Source: Clostridioides difficile
GTDB taxonomy: Bacteria; Bacillota; Clostridia; Peptostreptococcales; Peptostreptococcaceae
Length of the DNA stretch: 64,000 nucleotides
Assembly (NCBI GenBank): GCA_024919175.1
Contig: CP103804.1
Location: 3,658,001 to 3,722,000 of the forward strand
Direction: 5' to 3'
The notes below the pieces were generated by a model. It made no database searches and was not told where the DNA came from. It saw only the letters and a list, made by a program, of their open reading frames with translations. This document shows, one piece after another, positions 62,789 to 64,000 of the stretch. Each line of letters begins with the position of its first letter. Positions within the stretch are counted from its first letter, which is position 1. The translations under genes were made by a program, and so were the position numbers.

Positions 62789-63583
62789 TTACTTATTTTC
62801 AAAAATCGGTTTTCTCTTTTCTATAAATGCATTCATACCTTCTTGCTTATCTCTTGTAGCAAAAGTTAAACCTGCAATATTTTTCTCTAGTTCAAGAGCA
62901 TTTTTTAAGTCCATATCTATCCCCTTATTAATAACAACTTTTGCATACCTTATTGCTATTGGTGCTTTTTCAACTATCTCGTTCATCATCTTCATTGCCT
63001 CTTCTAAAAGCAAATCATTTGGAACCACTTTATTAATAAGACCAATAGATTTAGCTTCTTCTGCTTTTACTTGTCTTCCTGTAAAAATTAATTCCTTGGC
63101 TATGCCAGTTCCAACAAGCCTTGATAATCTTTGAGTTCCACCAAAACATGGAATAACTCCTAAATTGACTTCAGGTTGTCCAAATATAGCCTTTTCTGAT
63201 GCAATTCTAATGTCACAACTCATAGCAAGTTCACATCCACCACCTAATGCATATCCATTAACTGCTGCTATTACTGTTTTCTCAAGAGCTTCAATTTTAT
63301 CAAAAATCCCTTGGGCATAACCTGCATATTTTCTGCCTTCTTCACTTTTATAGTTTTGCATCTGACGTATATCAGCTCCAGCTACAAAAACTTTACCTTC
63401 TCCAGTAATAATAACCCCTAATATTTCCTCCTTTTCTGATATTACATCAATAACTTGAGATAATTCTCTAAGTGTGTCATTGTTAAGAGCATTTAAAGCT
63501 TTTGGTCTATTTATAGTAATAACACAGACTTTATCCTTAACTTCCACCTTAAGATTTTTCAAATTTTCCATTACAAGTCCCAT
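62789..63583 (-). CDS. Enoyl-CoA hydratase (crotonase family)
   Basis: A 264-residue crotonase: GEGKVFVAGADIRQMQNYKSEEG (oxyanion hole), NGYALGGGCELAMSCDIRIA with the Glu of CELAM, FGQPEVNLGVIPCFGGTQRLSRLVG with the second catalytic Glu, and KAEEAKSIGLINKVVP. It interconverts 3-hydroxyacyl-CoA and enoyl-CoA. The start at 63583 is 6 bases after GGGGGG; a neighbouring ATG is at 63586. First gene of the operon, about 48 bases downstream of the sigma-54 start. Confidence 0.92.
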   Translation of the reverse strand: MGLVMENLKNLKVEVKDKVCVITINRPKALNALNNDTLRELSQVIDVISEKEEILGVIITGEGKVFVAGADIRQMQNYKSEEGRKYAGYAQGIFDKIEALEKTVIAAVNGYALGGGCELAMSCDIRIASEKAIFGQPEVNLGVIPCFGGTQRLSRLVGTGIAKELIFTGRQVKAEEAKSIGLINKVVPNDLLLEEAMKMMNEIVEKAPIAIRYAKVVINKGIDMDLKNALELEKNIAGLTFATRDKQEGMNAFIEKRKPIFENK

Positions 63584-63639
63584 CATATTCCCCCCATTAT
63601 GCATTGTTATTTTTTCTACATTTCTTGTTAATATATAGT

Positions 63640-63656
63640 AGCAAGTTCTGCGCCAA
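63640..63656 (-). promoter_or_regulatory. Sigma-54 promoter of the acyl-CoA operon
   Basis: TTGGCGCAGAACTTGCT on the minus strand matches the -24/-12 consensus (TTGGCAC-N5-TTGCT) except one base, with invariant GG and GC at the right distance. Transcription would start near 63630. Confidence 0.9.
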
Positions 63657-63824
63657 CTTATATTGAATCTCTTTATTTTTGTTAAAAAATTATTTTTTTT
63701 GATAAAATAAACAAAATATACATAAATTTCACTTAATTTTTAATAATTTTTAACTTTAGAATTGATTAAATTATAATTTGCTAAAGAATTTTTATCCAAC
63801 AAAACCTATAAAACAATATTTTTG

Positions 63825-63891
63825 TCTCATTTTCGAGAAAATACTTAAAAAACACAGTCTCATTTTTGAGAATATAGTCTCACTTTTGATA
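63825..63891. promoter_or_regulatory. Three repeated sites upstream of the sigma-54 promoter (candidate activator sites)
   Basis: TCTCATTTTCGAGA (63825-63838), TCTCATTTTTGAGA (63858-63871) and TCTCACTTTTGATA (63878-63891) share the dyad TCTC-N6-GAGA, the third imperfect. They lie about 170-250 bases upstream of the promoter, typical for enhancer-binding proteins. Confidence 0.75.
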
Positions 63892-64000
63892 TTTTCATCA
63901 AAATAGTTTAAGTGGAATATCCATAAGTTTATTTACATTTTAATAAAGGAGTCTTTATTAAACATATAGGTAGTTTATTTTCTATACACACAAAAAACAC

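Larger units (their letters stand above)
63584..64000. other. Regulatory region upstream of the acyl-CoA operon
   Basis: No gene to the window edge. It holds the sigma-54 promoter (63640-63656) and three upstream repeats (63825-63891), detailed separately. The rest is AT-rich. Confidence 0.7.

Overview
The window is a low-GC, Gram-positive clostridial chromosome segment, almost certainly Clostridioides difficile. The identification rests on recalled gene content and order: an oppBCADF operon, a wall protein made only of CWB2 repeats, the citrate-synthase/aconitase/isocitrate-dehydrogenase trio, the rubrerythrin-PerR-superoxide-reductase operon and the treA/treB/treR locus. Most genes lie on the minus strand, so the usual numbering of this region would run right to left. 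I see no rRNA, tRNA, CRISPR array, prophage or insertion sequence. Several genes appear to start with TTG or GTG behind good Shine-Dalgarno sequences, and I moved many starts downstream on that basis.

Layout, left to right. 1-4.3 kb: molybdate transporter modABC with a partial acetyltransferase behind it, facing a divergent regulator that fuses a helix-turn-helix to a solute-binding domain. 4.5-7.2 kb: a small membrane protein, a membrane-anchored alpha/beta hydrolase and a zinc-type macrodomain ADP-ribosyl hydrolase. 7.5-13.3 kb: oligopeptide permease oppBCADF behind a short leader that carries an intrinsic terminator. 13.4-20 kb: MarR plus a small membrane protein, an M20 amidohydrolase plus a NifU-like protein, a two-gene unit of unknown function, a zinc-finger protein and a GIY-YIG-like protein preceded by a perfect 36-bp inverted repeat. 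20-26 kb: cell-wall protein (cwp25), a PP2C-like phosphatase with a glycosyltransferase, a stand-alone AICAR formyltransferase and an FAH-family hydrolase.

26-34 kb: an extended trehalose locus. treA is followed on the same strand by a formylglycine sulfatase, its radical-SAM maturase, a TauE-type anion exporter and a PTS EIIA. The divergent treB supplies EIIBC and treR closes the locus. Two TreR-like operators sit just downstream of the treA and treB promoters. I read this as a pathway for trehalose and possibly a sulfated sugar. 34.5-43.3 kb: an HTH/CPBP pair, a MarR-GNAT-nitroreductase unit with two identical operators, the oxidative citrate arm (icd, acnB, aksA) and a DEAD-box helicase.

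43.5-56 kb: a YkvI-type transporter, an MBL hydrolase, a rubredoxin-glutamate-synthase fusion, the rbr-perR-superoxide reductase operon with a clear PerR box, a remnant of [FeFe] hydrogenase, an EIIB-like/UspA pair, a GGDEF-EAL protein, a flavodoxin, a 22-residue-repeat protein and a zinc-ribbon protein. 55.5-64 kb: a fermentative acyl-CoA operon (crotonase, GntP permease, CaiB CoA-transferase, acyl-CoA dehydrogenase, EtfB, EtfA) followed by its probable sigma-54 activator. It is headed by a near-consensus sigma-54 promoter and three upstream repeats that look like activator sites. This operon and the treA-sulfatase operon are the two most interesting systems here.
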